NCBI GenBank assembly: GCA_005656395.1
Contig: SRSI01000013.1
Location: forward strand, 2,046,001 to 2,110,000
From: Strongyloides papillosus
Lineage: Eukaryota > Nematoda > Chromadorea > Rhabditida > Strongyloididae
Reading direction: 5' to 3'
Length of the DNA stretch: 64,000 bases
Part shown: positions 1 to 11,289 of the stretch, one piece after another
Layout: each line of letters starts with the position of its first letter
Numbering within the stretch: position 1 is the first letter of the stretch
Made by a program: the position numbers and the translations under genes
The notes under the pieces: generated by a model
Database searches by the model: none
Seen by the model: only the letters and a program-made list of their open reading frames with translations
What the model was told of the DNA's origin: nothing

Positions 1-1
1 C

Positions 2-112
2 GGAAAACTCAGATACCCGGAAGTATCATTCCCAGATGAAAGACTTAGACAGGTAATGTTAGCCACTGAAAATGTCACTCTTCCACCTGGAGCAGGAGTA
101 AATTTTCATTAA
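2..112 (+). CDS. 3' end of an upstream retrotransposon ORF (gag-protease side), partial
   Basis: An open frame enters from the left edge and ends at TAA 110-112. Its last residues read VTLPPGAGVNFH. A block resembling LPPG-x-V is common after the protease and before the reverse transcriptase in Ty3/gypsy polyproteins, and the theme continues in the next frame at the start of pol. I therefore read this as the tail of the gag or gag-protease ORF of the same element. Its stop overlaps the beginning of the pol frame, which lies in the -1 frame. Most of the protein is outside the window, so identity rests on context. Confidence 0.5.
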   Translation, partial: GKLRYPEVSFPDERLRQVMLATENVTLPPGAGVNFH

Positions 113-131
113 AGGGGAGATCACCTTTAAT
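100..131 (+). promoter_or_regulatory. Candidate -1 programmed frameshift site with hairpin
   Basis: In the upstream frame the codons AAT TTT are preceded by A, giving the heptamer A AAT TTT (100-106), which fits the X XXY YYZ slippery rule. Slipping back one base enters the pol frame exactly. Immediately downstream ATTAAAGG (108-115) pairs perfectly with CCTTTAAT (124-131) around an 8-base loop. The hairpin starts only one to four bases after the heptamer, closer than the usual five to nine, so stop-and-restart at ATG 130 is an alternative. Confidence 0.45.
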
Positions 132-3084
132 GGAAGATCTCCTATATATCACTAAAAATAAACAAACATCACTACCACCTGAGATTGTTCCAATCAAGGG
201 TGTTAACAACATCAAAAACAATATTACATCTATTCATTTATGGAATTTTGGAACTAGACCCTTTACTATTCTTAAAAATACCCCCATATGTTTAGCTACA
301 ATATTAAAACCCGACGAAGTTATCAATGCACAAGATGAGTATATCGCTCCCGAAGCTAATTGGGAAGAAGACCTACCTGATAAGAAAAGAACTAAACCAT
401 TAAGTGATAAAGAATTACTTAATATTGTGGAAATACCAAATCAGTTGAAACCTCTCATTCTCAAATACAAAGAAGTTTTCTATGAATATATACACGATCC
501 AGGCAGATACACAGGAGAAATCAAACATGAAATCAATCTTAAAGAAGGTACCAAAGTAGTTAGAAAACCATTGCGAAAGTACAGGCCAGAACAAGAAAAA
601 GCAATGATGGATATCGTGGACAATATGTTAAAAGAAGGCCAAATAGAGAAGTCACGATCACCGTGGGCATCACCAGTCCTTATGGTTAAGAAGAAATCCG
701 GAGAATGGAGAAAGGTAGTTGACTATCGCGAAGTGAACTTAGTCACTAAAGAGGAAACATCTGTACTACCATTAATTGAAGATATATTAGAAAAAGTAGC
801 TGGAAAAGAAGTCTATACTACTATCGATCTAGCCTCAGGATTCTTTCAAATTCCAATAGAAAAGAAGTCAAAGGAGATTACAGCATTCATAACACCCAAA
901 GGACTTTATCAATATAATGTGACGCCCATGGGTCTATCTGGAAGCCCTTCTACTTTTCAACGCGTAATGGAAAATAGCTTTGGAAATATGAGAGATTCAG
1001 TAGTCGTGTATATGGATGATATCATTATTTTTGGAAAGGAAGAAACTCACAAACAAGATATTGAACAAGTACTCAAGAAACTACAAGAAATTGGAATGAG
1101 AGCGAAATTGAGAAAGTGTAATTTCTGGCAGAAAAGAACAGAATTTCTGGGCCACATCGTATCACAAGATGGTATTGAAATCAACTCTAAGAAAATAGAA
1201 GCAATTGACAAAATGATTGCGCCCAGGAATAAGAAAGATCTAAGAACATTCTTAGGAGCTGCAAATTACTTTAGGAGATTTATACTCAACTATGCAAAGG
1301 TAGCTGCTCCTTTAACTAAATTATTAGGAGAGAAGGAAGAATTTAATTGGACCGAAGAACAAGAAATTGCATTTCAATTACTGAAAACAAAGTTAAAGGA
1401 GGCCCCCATACTCGCACCCCCTGACTTAAGCCGAAACTTTGTAATACACACAGATGCGTCTGAGTACGCCATTGGAGGAGTTCTACTACAAGAAGACAAG
1501 AATGACAAGAGACTTAGAATAATAGCTTGCGCTAGTCGAACATTGAATAGTGTAGAAAAGAGATGGCAAATAGTCGAGAAAGAAGCTTTGGCTTTAGTAT
1601 TCTCTATCAAATCGTTTAGGTACTATATTGAGGGAAAAACAACTGACGTCTTTACTGATCAAAGAGCCCTATTGGCCATTAAATCTGCAAAGGAAAATCA
1701 AACCAAATTAAGACGTTATCAATTAACGTTAATGGCTTACAACCTAAACATATTTTATAAGGAAGGCAAAGCCAATGTTATAGCAGATCTGTTATCGAGA
1801 AATCCAGGAGATACCCTTGAAACTCCACATCTGACGGCCGTAGTGCTTAGGAAAGACCTACAAGATAAAGATTGGAGAGCACCACCCAGCATTAGATTAG
1901 AATGGTTCAAACTAACTGATCAAGAAATAGAGAAATTGCAAAAGAAATACAAGGATCAGATTAATATCCTAGATAAAATAGGGTATATCAAGATCTTAGG
2001 AAGGGAGAAAATCTATATTCCCGAAAATGCAAGAAACAAGTTAATAAACGAATACCACTCCAATCTATACCTAGGTGCCCACTTTGGAAACAAAAGAATA
2101 ATGCATTTGATTAAAAAGCACTACTGGTGGGAAAACATGAAGATCAATATCAATTGTGACAAGTGTCAGAGAGTAAAGTTCAGTCCTAATACAACATGTA
2201 ATTGGGAAGGTACATGGGACCCACCTAAAGCCCCATGGATCAGACTTAATATGGATATCAGGGGACGATTAAAGACTACTAAAAGAAAGAATGAATATTT
2301 AATTGTGATTACAGATGATTTCTCGAAATATGCTATTGCTATCCCTATTAAGAATGTTAAATCGGAGACTATAATAGATACTCTTCTAATTAGCGTATTT
2401 ACTATATTCGGATACCCTGAAGTTATAAGGTTGGATAACGCATCATACTTTTCAAGTAAAGAATTTGCGGACTTTATGTGCAATTCCGGAATACAGCTAA
2501 TGAAATCGGTAGCATATAATCACGATTCAAATGGTGAAGTAGAACGATACAACCGCACAATCAATGAAACATTAGCATGTTATGAGGCCGATGACAACTG
2601 GGATATAATATCTCCGGTTATCACCCATACTTATAACAATCAAGTACATACAGTCACAAAGGCAGTTCCCTATGAAGTTATTTTTGGACGAAAGAAACTT
2701 ACAATCGAAAGGAATCTTGGTTTATTAAATCATCTGGATGACACTGAACAACAAGTCAGTCACGAAACATTAATTGCTGAAGTATTGGATACATTGAATA
2801 AAAATCAGGAGAAAAAGATAGTTAATAAGCCTAATCTCTTCAAAGAAGGGGACATTGTCTTAAAAAGAATACTAAATGCCGTTGGAAATAAAGGGAAAAC
2901 AACAGAAAAGTACGATGGACCTTATTTAATCACGTCAATAGATATTAATACCGGAAATTGTAAGTTAACAAAAATACTAAAAAGTGGCAGATTAAGTCAC
3001 AAGGGTAACGAAAATAATAGATTGTATAAAATTGCGCATGTCAAACAATTAAAATTATATAAACATTCATCAGGAGACGAATGA
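130..3084 (+). CDS. pol: Ty3/gypsy-class pol: reverse transcriptase, RNase H, integrase
   Basis: This 984-residue ORF copies element RNA into DNA and integrates it. A post-protease region is followed by the reverse transcriptase with YMDD in VVVYMDDIIIFG near residue 296. RNase H follows with its acidic residues in HTDAS, EKEALA, FTDQRAL and ADLLSR. The integrase has an HHCC-type zinc region (CDKCQ) and a catalytic triad with D in NMDIRG, D in RLDNAS and E in SNGEVE. The last two are separated by 35 residues, the canonical DD35E spacing. A GPY/F-like KYDGPYLI lies near the C-terminus. All catalytic residues are present and there is no internal stop, so the gene may be functional. Gag and protease lie off the left edge; the ATG at 130 may not be the true start if frameshifting is used. 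Confidence 0.93.
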   Translation: MEDLLYITKNKQTSLPPEIVPIKGVNNIKNNITSIHLWNFGTRPFTILKNTPICLATILKPDEVINAQDEYIAPEANWEEDLPDKKRTKPLSDKELLNIVEIPNQLKPLILKYKEVFYEYIHDPGRYTGEIKHEINLKEGTKVVRKPLRKYRPEQEKAMMDIVDNMLKEGQIEKSRSPWASPVLMVKKKSGEWRKVVDYREVNLVTKEETSVLPLIEDILEKVAGKEVYTTIDLASGFFQIPIEKKSKEITAFITPKGLYQYNVTPMGLSGSPSTFQRVMENSFGNMRDSVVVYMDDIIIFGKEETHKQDIEQVLKKLQEIGMRAKLRKCNFWQKRTEFLGHIVSQDGIEINSKKIEAIDKMIAPRNKKDLRTFLGAANYFRRFILNYAKVAAPLTKLLGEKEEFNWTEEQEIAFQLLKTKLKEAPILAPPDLSRNFVIHTDASEYAIGGVLLQEDKNDKRLRIIACASRTLNSVEKRWQIVEKEALALVFSIKSFRYYIEGKTTDVFTDQRALLAIKSAKENQTKLRRYQLTLMAYNLNIFYKEGKANVIADLLSRNPGDTLETPHLTAVVLRKDLQDKDWRAPPSIRLEWFKLTDQEIEKLQKKYKDQINILDKIGYIKILGREKIYIPENARNKLINEYHSNLYLGAHFGNKRIMHLIKKHYWWENMKININCDKCQRVKFSPNTTCNWEGTWDPPKAPWIRLNMDIRGRLKTTKRKNEYLIVITDDFSKYAIAIPIKNVKSETIIDTLLISVFTIFGYPEVIRLDNASYFSSKEFADFMCNSGIQLMKSVAYNHDSNGEVERYNRTINETLACYEADDNWDIISPVITHTYNNQVHTVTKAVPYEVIFGRKKLTIERNLGLLNHLDDTEQQVSHETLIAEVLDTLNKNQEKKIVNKPNLFKEGDIVLKRILNAVGNKGKTTEKYDGPYLITSIDINTGNCKLTKILKSGRLSHKGNENNRLYKIAHVKQLKLYKHSSGDE

Positions 3085-3094
3085 GTAAACAATT

Positions 3095-3117
3095 AAGAGG
3101 GGGGAAGAAGGAGGAAA
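3095..3117 (+). other. Polypurine tract downstream of pol
   Basis: Eleven bases after the pol stop there is an uninterrupted 23-base purine run containing GAGGGGGGAAGAAGG. In LTR retrotransposons such a tract primes plus-strand DNA and normally abuts the 3' LTR. Here an ORF follows, so the tract is either an internal copy or the LTR contains the ORF. No matching LTR is visible inside the window. Confidence 0.6.
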
Positions 3118-3322
3118 CGTCGTTTAAATAAAGAAATTTAAATGTTATGATAACAACCAATAACTGTCATAAGGCACCAATAATAATTTAATCAAAATAA
3201 ATTAACAATGGACAAAGGTAATTAATGGGAATCGATCGCTAAAAACACCTTATAAGACATGAAAAACAAATTTTTCCATCATTTTTACAATCTATACATT
3301 ACTACAATTCAATTTAACTAAC

Positions 3323-4036
3323 ATGGAAAGAATATACAAAATTGAAAAGCCGTACGAAAGAACTCTTTGGTCAGAAGAAAAGTTGGAGGAATACGTTCAA
3401 GAACAAGGTGAGAAAATCGATCCAAGAGATGTAAGAAGACTCCAGTTATGGAAAGAAAGAACAGAAATTACGATGGAGGACTTAGAAGAATTAAGAAATC
3501 TAAAAGTTATCAATACCGACTTTAATAAAACCTTGGTATTGGAAGCAAATAATGTATTGGACCTTCACAACATCTCTGCTCACTTCGGAGGCATCAACAG
3601 GGAAGTCGTATGGGATCGATTAGCACAACTCATTTATGGAGTAACTCCTTATGCATGGGCAGATGGAATTGCCGCCATCCAAGAACTCAGAAAATACTTC
3701 TTTTATAAAATAGCTCCATATATGACACCTCAAGAGTTTGAAAGAATAGCTCAAGGATCATTCGATCGTTTTATTGAAAGAAAATGCTGTAAACCTTACT
3801 TCCTAATCATGAAAAGAACAGGAAGAGCCGTATACATGCCTAACTCAATCTATGCCGATGAAACAGCCGATGGTCCAAGAATTGCACCACCAGGAATTGA
3901 TTATGAGGATGGCGTATGGCTAGATCCAAACTATATTAGTATCTATCGAGAACGCAACCCTGAGGAAATTAAGGAAGTACTGGAGCGGATCTTTAAAGCA
4001 ACTGAGCAATACAAATGGAAGACTCCAACAGAATAA
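3323..4036 (+). CDS. Unrecognised 237-residue ORF downstream of pol
   Basis: The protein is highly charged, with no signal peptide or membrane segment, so it is not an envelope protein. It is rich in Glu, Lys and Arg, contains WSEEKLEEYVQEQGEKIDP near its start and a central region with AHFGGINREVVWDRL, and has two adjacent cysteines (KCCKPYF). I recognise no domain. It lies 238 bases after pol on the same strand, has the same codon and base composition as pol (more GC than the surroundings), and follows the polypurine tract. I infer an accessory gene of the retrotransposon, perhaps lying in its 3' LTR. A neighbouring host gene cannot be excluded. Confidence 0.6.
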   Translation: MERIYKIEKPYERTLWSEEKLEEYVQEQGEKIDPRDVRRLQLWKERTEITMEDLEELRNLKVINTDFNKTLVLEANNVLDLHNISAHFGGINREVVWDRLAQLIYGVTPYAWADGIAAIQELRKYFFYKIAPYMTPQEFERIAQGSFDRFIERKCCKPYFLIMKRTGRAVYMPNSIYADETADGPRIAPPGIDYEDGVWLDPNYISIYRERNPEEIKEVLERIFKATEQYKWKTPTE

Positions 4037-4500
4037 GTTTAATAACAGAAAAATTTATCGCCCCATTAATTCTTTTAATGATTATACTTTTATAACAGTT
4101 AAAACCCCATAATATTTAAATTTCTCTTTTATAAAATTTAACTAAACATTATCACCAACTTGACCCCTAATCATCAATAACCTTAATAGCCCTTATCATT
4201 ATTATTATTATCATTCTAATTGTTCCAAAAATTTCATAAAAATATTACCACCTTCAAACTTCACATCATTTCTACAAATAACAATTCCCCTTTCTTTTTC
4301 CATTATCACCATTATTATTATTCTTTTATAAACAAAAATTAATCATCAATCCCCTTTGTTATCCGCTACCGATGAGCCCCAATCTCTTTTATGTAATACC
4401 ATCGGTAGTACTGTTATTTATTATCTTAACCACTTATAATATCTCAACATCAAACAACACCATACTACAAAACACCAAAGGGCAACTCCCCTTCTGCCAC
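4037..4500 (+). other. C- and A-rich gene-free stretch with a short inverted repeat
   Basis: No ORF is seen. The plus strand is markedly poor in G and rich in runs such as ATTATTATTATT. TACCGATG at about 4366 faces CATCGGTA at about 4399, an 8-bp inverted repeat with a 25-base loop. The strand asymmetry suggests untranslated or LTR sequence of the retroelement, but its boundary with the next gene is not defined. Confidence 0.35.
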
Positions 4501-4518
4501 AAATAATCAACAACAACC

Positions 4519-4524
4519 TTTATT
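4519..4524 (-). terminator. Possible poly(A) signal of the gene at 4641-5137
   Basis: AATAAA on the minus strand, about 117 bases after the stop codon, suits the 3' end of the small membrane-protein gene. Position is the only support. Confidence 0.35.
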
Positions 4525-4640
4525 AGCACCATGTTAAGCAATAGTAAAGACAATATGTACAAACAAAGAAAATCAGTAAATCACAAAAGAAAAATTATGT
4601 ACATACAAAATTACATGGTGTGAGCAGCAAGAGTATTAGC

Positions 4641-5137
4641 CTAGGCAGGCAAGCAAGTAACATCATCTTTAACTGACTGCTCATAAGAAGGAACAACAGA
4701 AGCGGGATATCTTGGAGTTAATACCGGATATTGAGAACCAGCTTCGACACCAGTGGGAAAATAGCCATGTGGTGGTGGGTTAGGAACACCAAATGGACGA
4801 TTAACGTACCCATATCCAGCTACACTTGCAGTAGCAGTGTGGTCAACAGATCCAACACCAGTACCAGCTCTGGAAGTAATACCAGCTCTAGAAGCATCGC
4901 CAGCAGCATCATCGTTATCATCACTGTTGCTGTTATTTCTAGCAAACTTGTGTTGAAAGTACAAGTTTAAAGCAGAAAGAGCCACGTCTGAAATGGTAGT
5001 TAATTAGACATTAGAAAATCCACAATACTAAACTTACTTGAAAGGTTTATCAAGAGATTGATAATGAAGAAAGCAATTAAATACCCGAGGATTGCTGATA
5101 AATCAGCTGCGAATTGTGGAGCAAGTTGCTGTGCCAT
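4641..5137 (-). CDS. Small spliced membrane protein with Gly/Pro/Tyr-rich tail
   Basis: Two exons (5038-5137 and 4641-4987) are joined across a 50-bp intron with donor GTAAGT and acceptor TTTCAG, giving about 148 residues. The protein starts MAQQLAPQFAADLSAILG. A strongly hydrophobic stretch of about 20 residues follows (around 18-34) and crosses into the second exon. After it come a basic segment (FQHKFARNN), a Ser/Asp/Ala-rich linker and a tail rich in Gly, Pro and Tyr (PNPPPHGYF, PRYPASVVPSYEQ). I infer a short N-terminus, one membrane segment and a long flexible tail; no known family is recognised. An ATT ATG start directly after a splice acceptor supports this start. The frame is intact, so this is one of the few apparently live genes here. 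Confidence 0.72.
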
Positions 5138-5154
5138 AATCTAGAAATGAAACA
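5138..5154 (-). promoter_or_regulatory. Splice acceptor three bases before the ATG
   Basis: TTTCATTTCTAG lies directly before ATT ATG. This matches a nematode trans-splice acceptor or the end of a 5' UTR intron. The same layout recurs at 37803, 39313, 53747 and 59261. Confidence 0.55.
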
Positions 5155-5380
5155 AGATAATTACTATTATAACTATGATAAAAGATAGAAAATTAAAGTT
5201 AAGAAATTTTGAAATAAAAATTGTTTCAACATCACGTGGACTAAATCCCAAAGTCGTGAAACAAAGAAAAATGTCTCAAGATATATCCCACTTTGGCGCG
5301 GACACCAAAGTCCAGGAAGGGAGACGTAATGAAGGAGATCCTGACAAGAAGAGATAAAGCCCGCCCTCAAAAGAAAATCT

Positions 5381-5396
5381 TATATATATATATATA
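5381..5396. repeat. (TA)n microsatellite
   Basis: Eight TA units in a row. Confidence 0.9.
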
Positions 5397-5580
5397 AATT
5401 TTTATTTTACTTGTTTAGTAGTAGTATTTGTAATATTGTAAGGTTGGCGATAATAAAAATTTACCTTTTATATTTATATTCTTGTTTCATCTGAACTTAA
5501 AAACAACCGCTACAACGAGATATAGAAATTTTTTATGATCAATTTTTATTAAATTACATTTATTAATCAATGTTATTTAG

Positions 5581-6780
5581 TTAGTTCATTTCATATTCTT
5601 CATTCATTGAATCATTGTCCCTTGGAAATTGATTTATATGCCTTCTATATTCTCTCCTTCTTACATTTTTCCTTATATTTTTGTAGATTGATGTATTGAA
5701 ACAATTGATACAACGAATGCAGAAAAATATGAGATATCCAATTATACTAAAAGTTATAAATGTTGCAATTATTGCAACATGGTGTGCACTATTTTTTAAT
5801 TTCACAGGAAGTCCAACTAAGTCTTTATACCATTCTGGGTGGTCTGGGTCGTTTTTTTCTATGTTTCGAACAATATCCTCAGTTGAAATCATGGAGATAT
5901 TATTACAAATTCTGCCTGAATCACCATTTAAAGTTAATCTGTTATTTGAATCTACAAAAAATAGATTGTTCTTTAACAACACTAGGAGTTTCTTATAACA
6001 TTTTTCATTATATACATAATTGGAGAAGGTCTGATCTGGCGTAATATTCTTGCATAAGCTTACAAGAAAACGATTTTTATCTTCTTCAATAAAAATATCG
6101 TCTCTTCCAATCTATGCTGCCATTTTTTCAAAACCTTTTCTTATGAGACTTATTCTTCTTATTGCTGGATTGTGCTTATTACACCTATTTTGGAAGATTG
6201 CTTTTCCTGTTTTATTTATTAGCAATCTTAAGATATTTGAAGCATTGTTGAAAGCTTTTTCATTAGATAAGCTTAGGAAAACTGCTATCGTTTTATTGTT
6301 TACATTTATTTCCTCGGTCGCATTTCTATGTTGCCCAAAATAAAGTTCACTTTGTAATAAAATCCCTTTTTCACTACCTTCAATATCACTTGAGTATGAA
6401 ACTTTTGGAAATGAGAATGTTGGTAATGGATTGTAGCTCCAAAATTCATCTTCCATAAGAGCAAATGCTTGGCCGGTTCGATAATTATATTTTCCGTAAT
6501 GAATTTGTGCATTTGCAGATGTTAGCCGTCTTAGTATTTGATTATTAGACATAAAAAAAAACATGTTTAGTACTATCTAAAGCAAGTTTTTGAGTATTGA
6601 ATTGAAGTTTGTTATCTTTTCCGAGTAAAAAAATATCCAGAATTTCAAAATAATAATTTTCACTGTAATCAAAATAATTCAGAAATGTATGAAGGTACAC
6701 AACTGTTGGATTATTACCATTTTGATTTGTTATGCAGTCTAAAATGCTACTTGTTACATTTGATAAAAACTAAACAGTAA
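5581..6780 (-). pseudogene. Broken glycoprotein-like (envelope-like) gene
   Basis: Two frames on the same strand (6112-6564 and 5581-5982) are in phase and separated by an in-frame stop at 6112-6114. Coding-like sequence continues upstream to about 6780 in another frame, with the shift at a T run near 6550. The product carries at least five Asn-X-Ser/Thr sites, several cysteines, a hydrophobic segment of about 22 residues near the C-terminus (VAIIATFITFSIIGYLIFF) and a short basic tail. That is the layout of a type I membrane glycoprotein such as a retroelement or viral envelope. I do not recognise a specific family, so envelope is an inference. It lies opposite in strand to the pol gene, so it is not part of that element. 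Confidence 0.45.
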
Positions 6781-6799
6781 AGTTTGATGTATATTTTCA

Positions 6800-9700
6800 T
6801 AATTTATCTCTTAAAGAAAATGACGACCTACAAAGATACAAAAAAATAAAATAATTAAAAATATTTTTATAAAAGAAAAATCAATCAAACACACTTTATA
6901 CCAATAGCCAATGTGAACTGTTCATGTGTAGTCTTTCCTTTCAATCAAAATTAACGTCTTAATGTATATTTTAAATGCAATATGGAATATAATAAAACCA
7001 TTGACAAAGAATTTTAGCAATAATTCACATTATTTAATTATTTTACCGAAAACAGCAACATGATCTTTTTGTAGAGAATATGTAAACTTGCCTCTTTAAA
7101 ATAAAACTAGTTTACATTTTTAGTATAAACACATGCCAAATTGAAACTAATGTAAATATTCTCTTTTATTGAAGTTACAACTAGTGTTTAATTATTTTTG
7201 TGAGCTTTTAAAATTATAAAAGCTTTAAGTACAAATATCAATTTTTGAAAAATTGACACAAATTTTATAATTTTTTAAAGTAGGATAAATAATTTATTAA
7301 TATTAGTATATAGCCAAAATTAATAATCAAATAATAATGATAAATTTGCATTTTATGTAAACAATAGGCAATATTCCAAATTTATTCATGAGACCTCATT
7401 GTGGTAATATTTTTAAAAATATCCCTTGAATCATGAACTTTCCTTGATTTCTTATTAAAACCAGATAAAATATGTTTTATTTTTTTAAATATAGAATATA
7501 ACAAAACTAAAAATTAAATCTTTATAGGTGATAAAAGTTTTTATATCTAAAAAGCTACAAAAAAAATAACACTTAAAAATAATAGTGAAAAGATTATAAA
7601 TAGTAGTATCCACAAAATTTACTATTATGTATTTTTTCTCAATGTGGATTCATAAGTTATACTAATTTTCTTCACATCTAGTATCACTCTTCTAACGCTT
7701 TTTTAATTTTTCTTTCTCTTTTTGTTTATCTATTTCATTGATCATTTTTACTTAGTATTCCTTTTTCATTTTTGTAGATTTTTTCCCATATCATTTGTTC
7801 GTGGAAAAGTAGGTTAAGTTTTTTTGTTGTTTTTAAAAATTGCTGCTTATTTTTGATTGCTTAGCTTTCTTAATTGAACTACACGATATTTCATAAATCG
7901 GTCAACAAAATTCATTGTAAAATAAACGAAAAGTTCGTACCTTAAAAACACAACAATGAATTTTTAAAAAAGAAATGTTTATCCATAAAAATATTTGTTA
8001 GATATAAGATGCTCATGTACAAAAAGAAACTTTTTATACTAGCATTAATTGGTCTAGTGTATATATTGAAAACGTATACTAAGAATTATCTAAAAAGAAG
8101 CTAATGTACATATCTTAATAGGAGAAGTAGTTATAGAATATTTTTTCGAAAATAAGAATGAAAGTGAAATATTTTTGACAAAAATTGATCAACGACTTTA
8201 CAAGAGATCGAGAAAATAAAGGAGCAGTTTAGAAAATATTTCTGAGGAGAAAATTTATATTATAAACGTTTTTTGAATAACTTGCTTTACTCATTGAAAT
8301 ATTTTTAGTACAAGTTGTTGATGATTTTATTTGTACACCGGCGAATAAATTACTAATAAAAAGCATTTTTATAGAAGACATTAATAAAAATAATCTAAGA
8401 CCATTGATTATATCAAGAAAAACCTATTATTAAATAGTTAATAAAGTCACAATTGTTGAAAAGAACCCAAATTAAAGAGGAAAATTTTTTCAAATACGAA
8501 AGCACAGCAATACTAACACTTCCATTTTCGAAAGAAAAATTTTATTGCCGTATGAAAAATTGAATGATTTAGTTTTACAGTGTAAAGACGCTTTTGCACT
8601 ACCTTCAACAATGAAATTAAAGTTTCGTATCATAAAGTTATAAGCTAAATCATGTAAAACTAGAAATGTTTTAATTTATGAAAAAGATGATTGTACAAAT
8701 GTCGTAGATGCATTCATAAGTGTTGTCTTTCGTAAAATTAGACGACTTTATCTAAATTACGTAAATGTAATAATTTTTAATTATCGTTTGGAAAAATAAC
8801 TGAACATCATGAAAAATGTAATAGAAAAATGTTTGTGCATTTTGTAGCCAAAAATATTGTTAAACAAATAAGAGATCTACGCAAAGATAAATTCAACTAT
8901 TTCTTTAACGTATACGAAAGAGTAAAAATAGAATAACGAGAAATATTCAGAAAATATGGCATGCTTTCTAATGACTTTTTGAAGTATATGCCATCAAAAG
9001 TGACTAATGTTATATCTCAAGGACATCACACAAAATGTTTCTCATCATTTTATAACTAATTTTACCAAAAAGAAGACAATTTTAAAATTATATTTAAATT
9101 TTATAATATTTAAAATTGTAAGCAATGCCTATCTTTCATATGCTATTTCAACAATCATATTCTTAATTTTCATTCATTCTTATTATTACTCTTACTCTTA
9201 AAATAAAATTTTATTTTATTATATTGTCTTAATTTATACCGGCCGTATGACTAACTTATTTTTTTACAGTTTTGCCAATATTGTTATAGTCTTGGTAAAG
9301 GTTTTCCGAATATTTTATAATTTGCTTATTATTTTAGAAAATAAATATTCTTAGATGTTCAATATGCTTAGAAAAATTTGAATGTATTTATATTGATAAA
9401 TGTCAAAAAGTTTTAAATCTAATTACTTTTAGTTTAATATATGAATACGAACAAAAAGTGTACAGAAGTTTTTTTTAGAACACTAGGGATCATCAGAACT
9501 AATTGGAATGTTCAGTTAAAGGATGTTTAAAAAACTTTTTTCTCATACTAGAAAGTTTTTCTAACACGTTTTAATAAATTCCATTGAAAACAAAAAAAAT
9601 ATTTTTGAATCTGCGTGATAGTTTTATTGGTTAAAAGTTATCTTCTTTTGAAATTATTTTTTAGAAATACACATTCAATTAATATTTTTAAAGAAATTGA

Positions 9701-10800
9701 CGATTTATTTTATAAGTTTGTTTTTGCATAACAACTTTACTGATCAACTATTCTTGGATATGCTTTCATTGATATTGTAACTATAGTGAAATAGTGATGA
9801 AATGCGGTTCTCTTAAAACGAAAGAGACTCTATATAAGGAGGAAATTTTAGGATGATTTCTCATTTACCTAGTCATCCATTCCAATGATTATGTAATCTT
9901 TTAAGTTAATTGTTATTATGCATGTTAATTTAATTTACGTTAATTGCTTCGCCTATTATTATTAGTTATTATTTATATTTATATCTCATTTGTTTTAGAG
10001 TACTGGGTTTTTTATGCTTATATTTATTTATTAATTTTCTAACCCGTTCTAATAAATATTTTAAATATCTGTGTGCCTAATACTCCAACCGGTGGAATCG
10101 CTAGTAAGACATAACTTCTATTTTTCACTCTATACTCTCCAAATGGGTTATATAAATAAGAAAATAATATAACTTAATGTCACTTACTTTCACTTACTTT
10201 TTTAGAACATTATGTTATTTTTATTTTAGATAAGTTAATCACTATAAGTTTATATTGTATCGACTATAAATTTTACAATATGAAATATGTGTATTCCTAT
10301 AAAATCTTTTGAGTTATTTGTAGCACTAGAGCAACTTAAATTTCAGATGAGTTTATATGGTAAAAATTAAAAGTTGAAAAACGGCTTTAGTTAAAAACAA
10401 AATTTTGTTTGAAGAACCAAGCTATGAAATTAAAAACTTTATACTTAGAGTCGTAGAACTTAAAACATATACTTAAATCTCAAAAATAGCACTTAATAAT
10501 TGACATATAATATTCAAAATTTTAATGGTACACAGAACATTCTATAAAAACGTCTCACAGTAGTTATAAAAGAGTTTAAACTTAGAATTTTTATTATACC
10601 TATCACTAATTAACCATTTTAACTTTTAATTAATTGTGTTTGTTTGATGTTTAATGCCAAAAATAATATTATTATAGTCAAATATTATTACCGTTTTTAA
10701 CTATTAACTCATTGTCGTTTTCCTTATTCATTTTTTGTTCTTTTTCAAAAAAAATAAAAAAAGTTTATTAGAAAATGTTTAATACAAAAAAACAATTAAA
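6800..10800. other. Gene-free AT-rich stretch with a weak coding-like remnant
   Basis: No intact gene is visible. Around 8540-8800 on the plus strand one frame reads like protein with scattered stops (for example LVLQCKDAFALPSTMKL), which suggests a long-dead gene or transposon. The only other ORF-length feature, at 9007-9201, is AT-driven and unconvincing. Confidence 0.5.
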
Positions 10801-10802
10801 TA

Positions 10803-11281
10803 CACTGAGGAAAATTTTTTGTGCGGCTCTTTGCGGTTGATAGAAAATTTGACCTAGTTAAATTTATATTTTTGCAGATATTTTGTTTATAAATGAAATG
10901 TATTTAATTTTATTAGTAAAATAAATATTCATATTACCGTTGAAGTTATTATTTATCAATTAAAGAAATTTTAAATTTTTTAAAATTTAAAAAAAAGGTA
11001 AAACATGTTTAATAAACATTTCAATAATGTTTTTTTATAATAATAACTATTTGTTTCTTCCTACACTTGATCAAAAACTATACATCGTATAAAATGTGGT
11101 ATCTTTTACTAAAGAAGTACCAACAGTTGTAAATGTCGTGGTAGAAGAAAACATAATTTTACTGCGTTTATAATAATTTTGCGGTTTTAAAAATTTGCGG
11201 TTGCAAATATTTTGCGGTTTACCATTTCTGATTATAAACCGCAAATGCTTGCGGTTTCTATCCGCAAAATTTTTCTCAGTG
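10803..11281. mobile_element. Tc1/mariner-type MITE, copy 1
   Basis: A 479-bp element is flanked by TA on both sides. Its ends are inverted: CACTGAGGAAAATTTTTTGTG on the left and the complement of CACTGAGAAAAATTTTGCGG on the right. TA target plus terminal inverted repeats is the signature of Tc1/mariner transposons. There is no transposase, so it is non-autonomous. The motif TTTGCGGTT and its complement occur many times just inside both ends and could be transposase-binding iterons. Confidence 0.8.
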
Positions 11282-11289
11282 TAATACAA

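Noticed and set aside
1374..2483. Antisense ORFs within pol
   Set aside because: Shadows of the strongly supported plus-strand polymerase frame.
5175..5370. ORFs on both strands upstream of the small membrane gene
   Set aside because: They overlap each other, have no domain, and probably lie in the promoter or 5' UTR of the gene on the minus strand.
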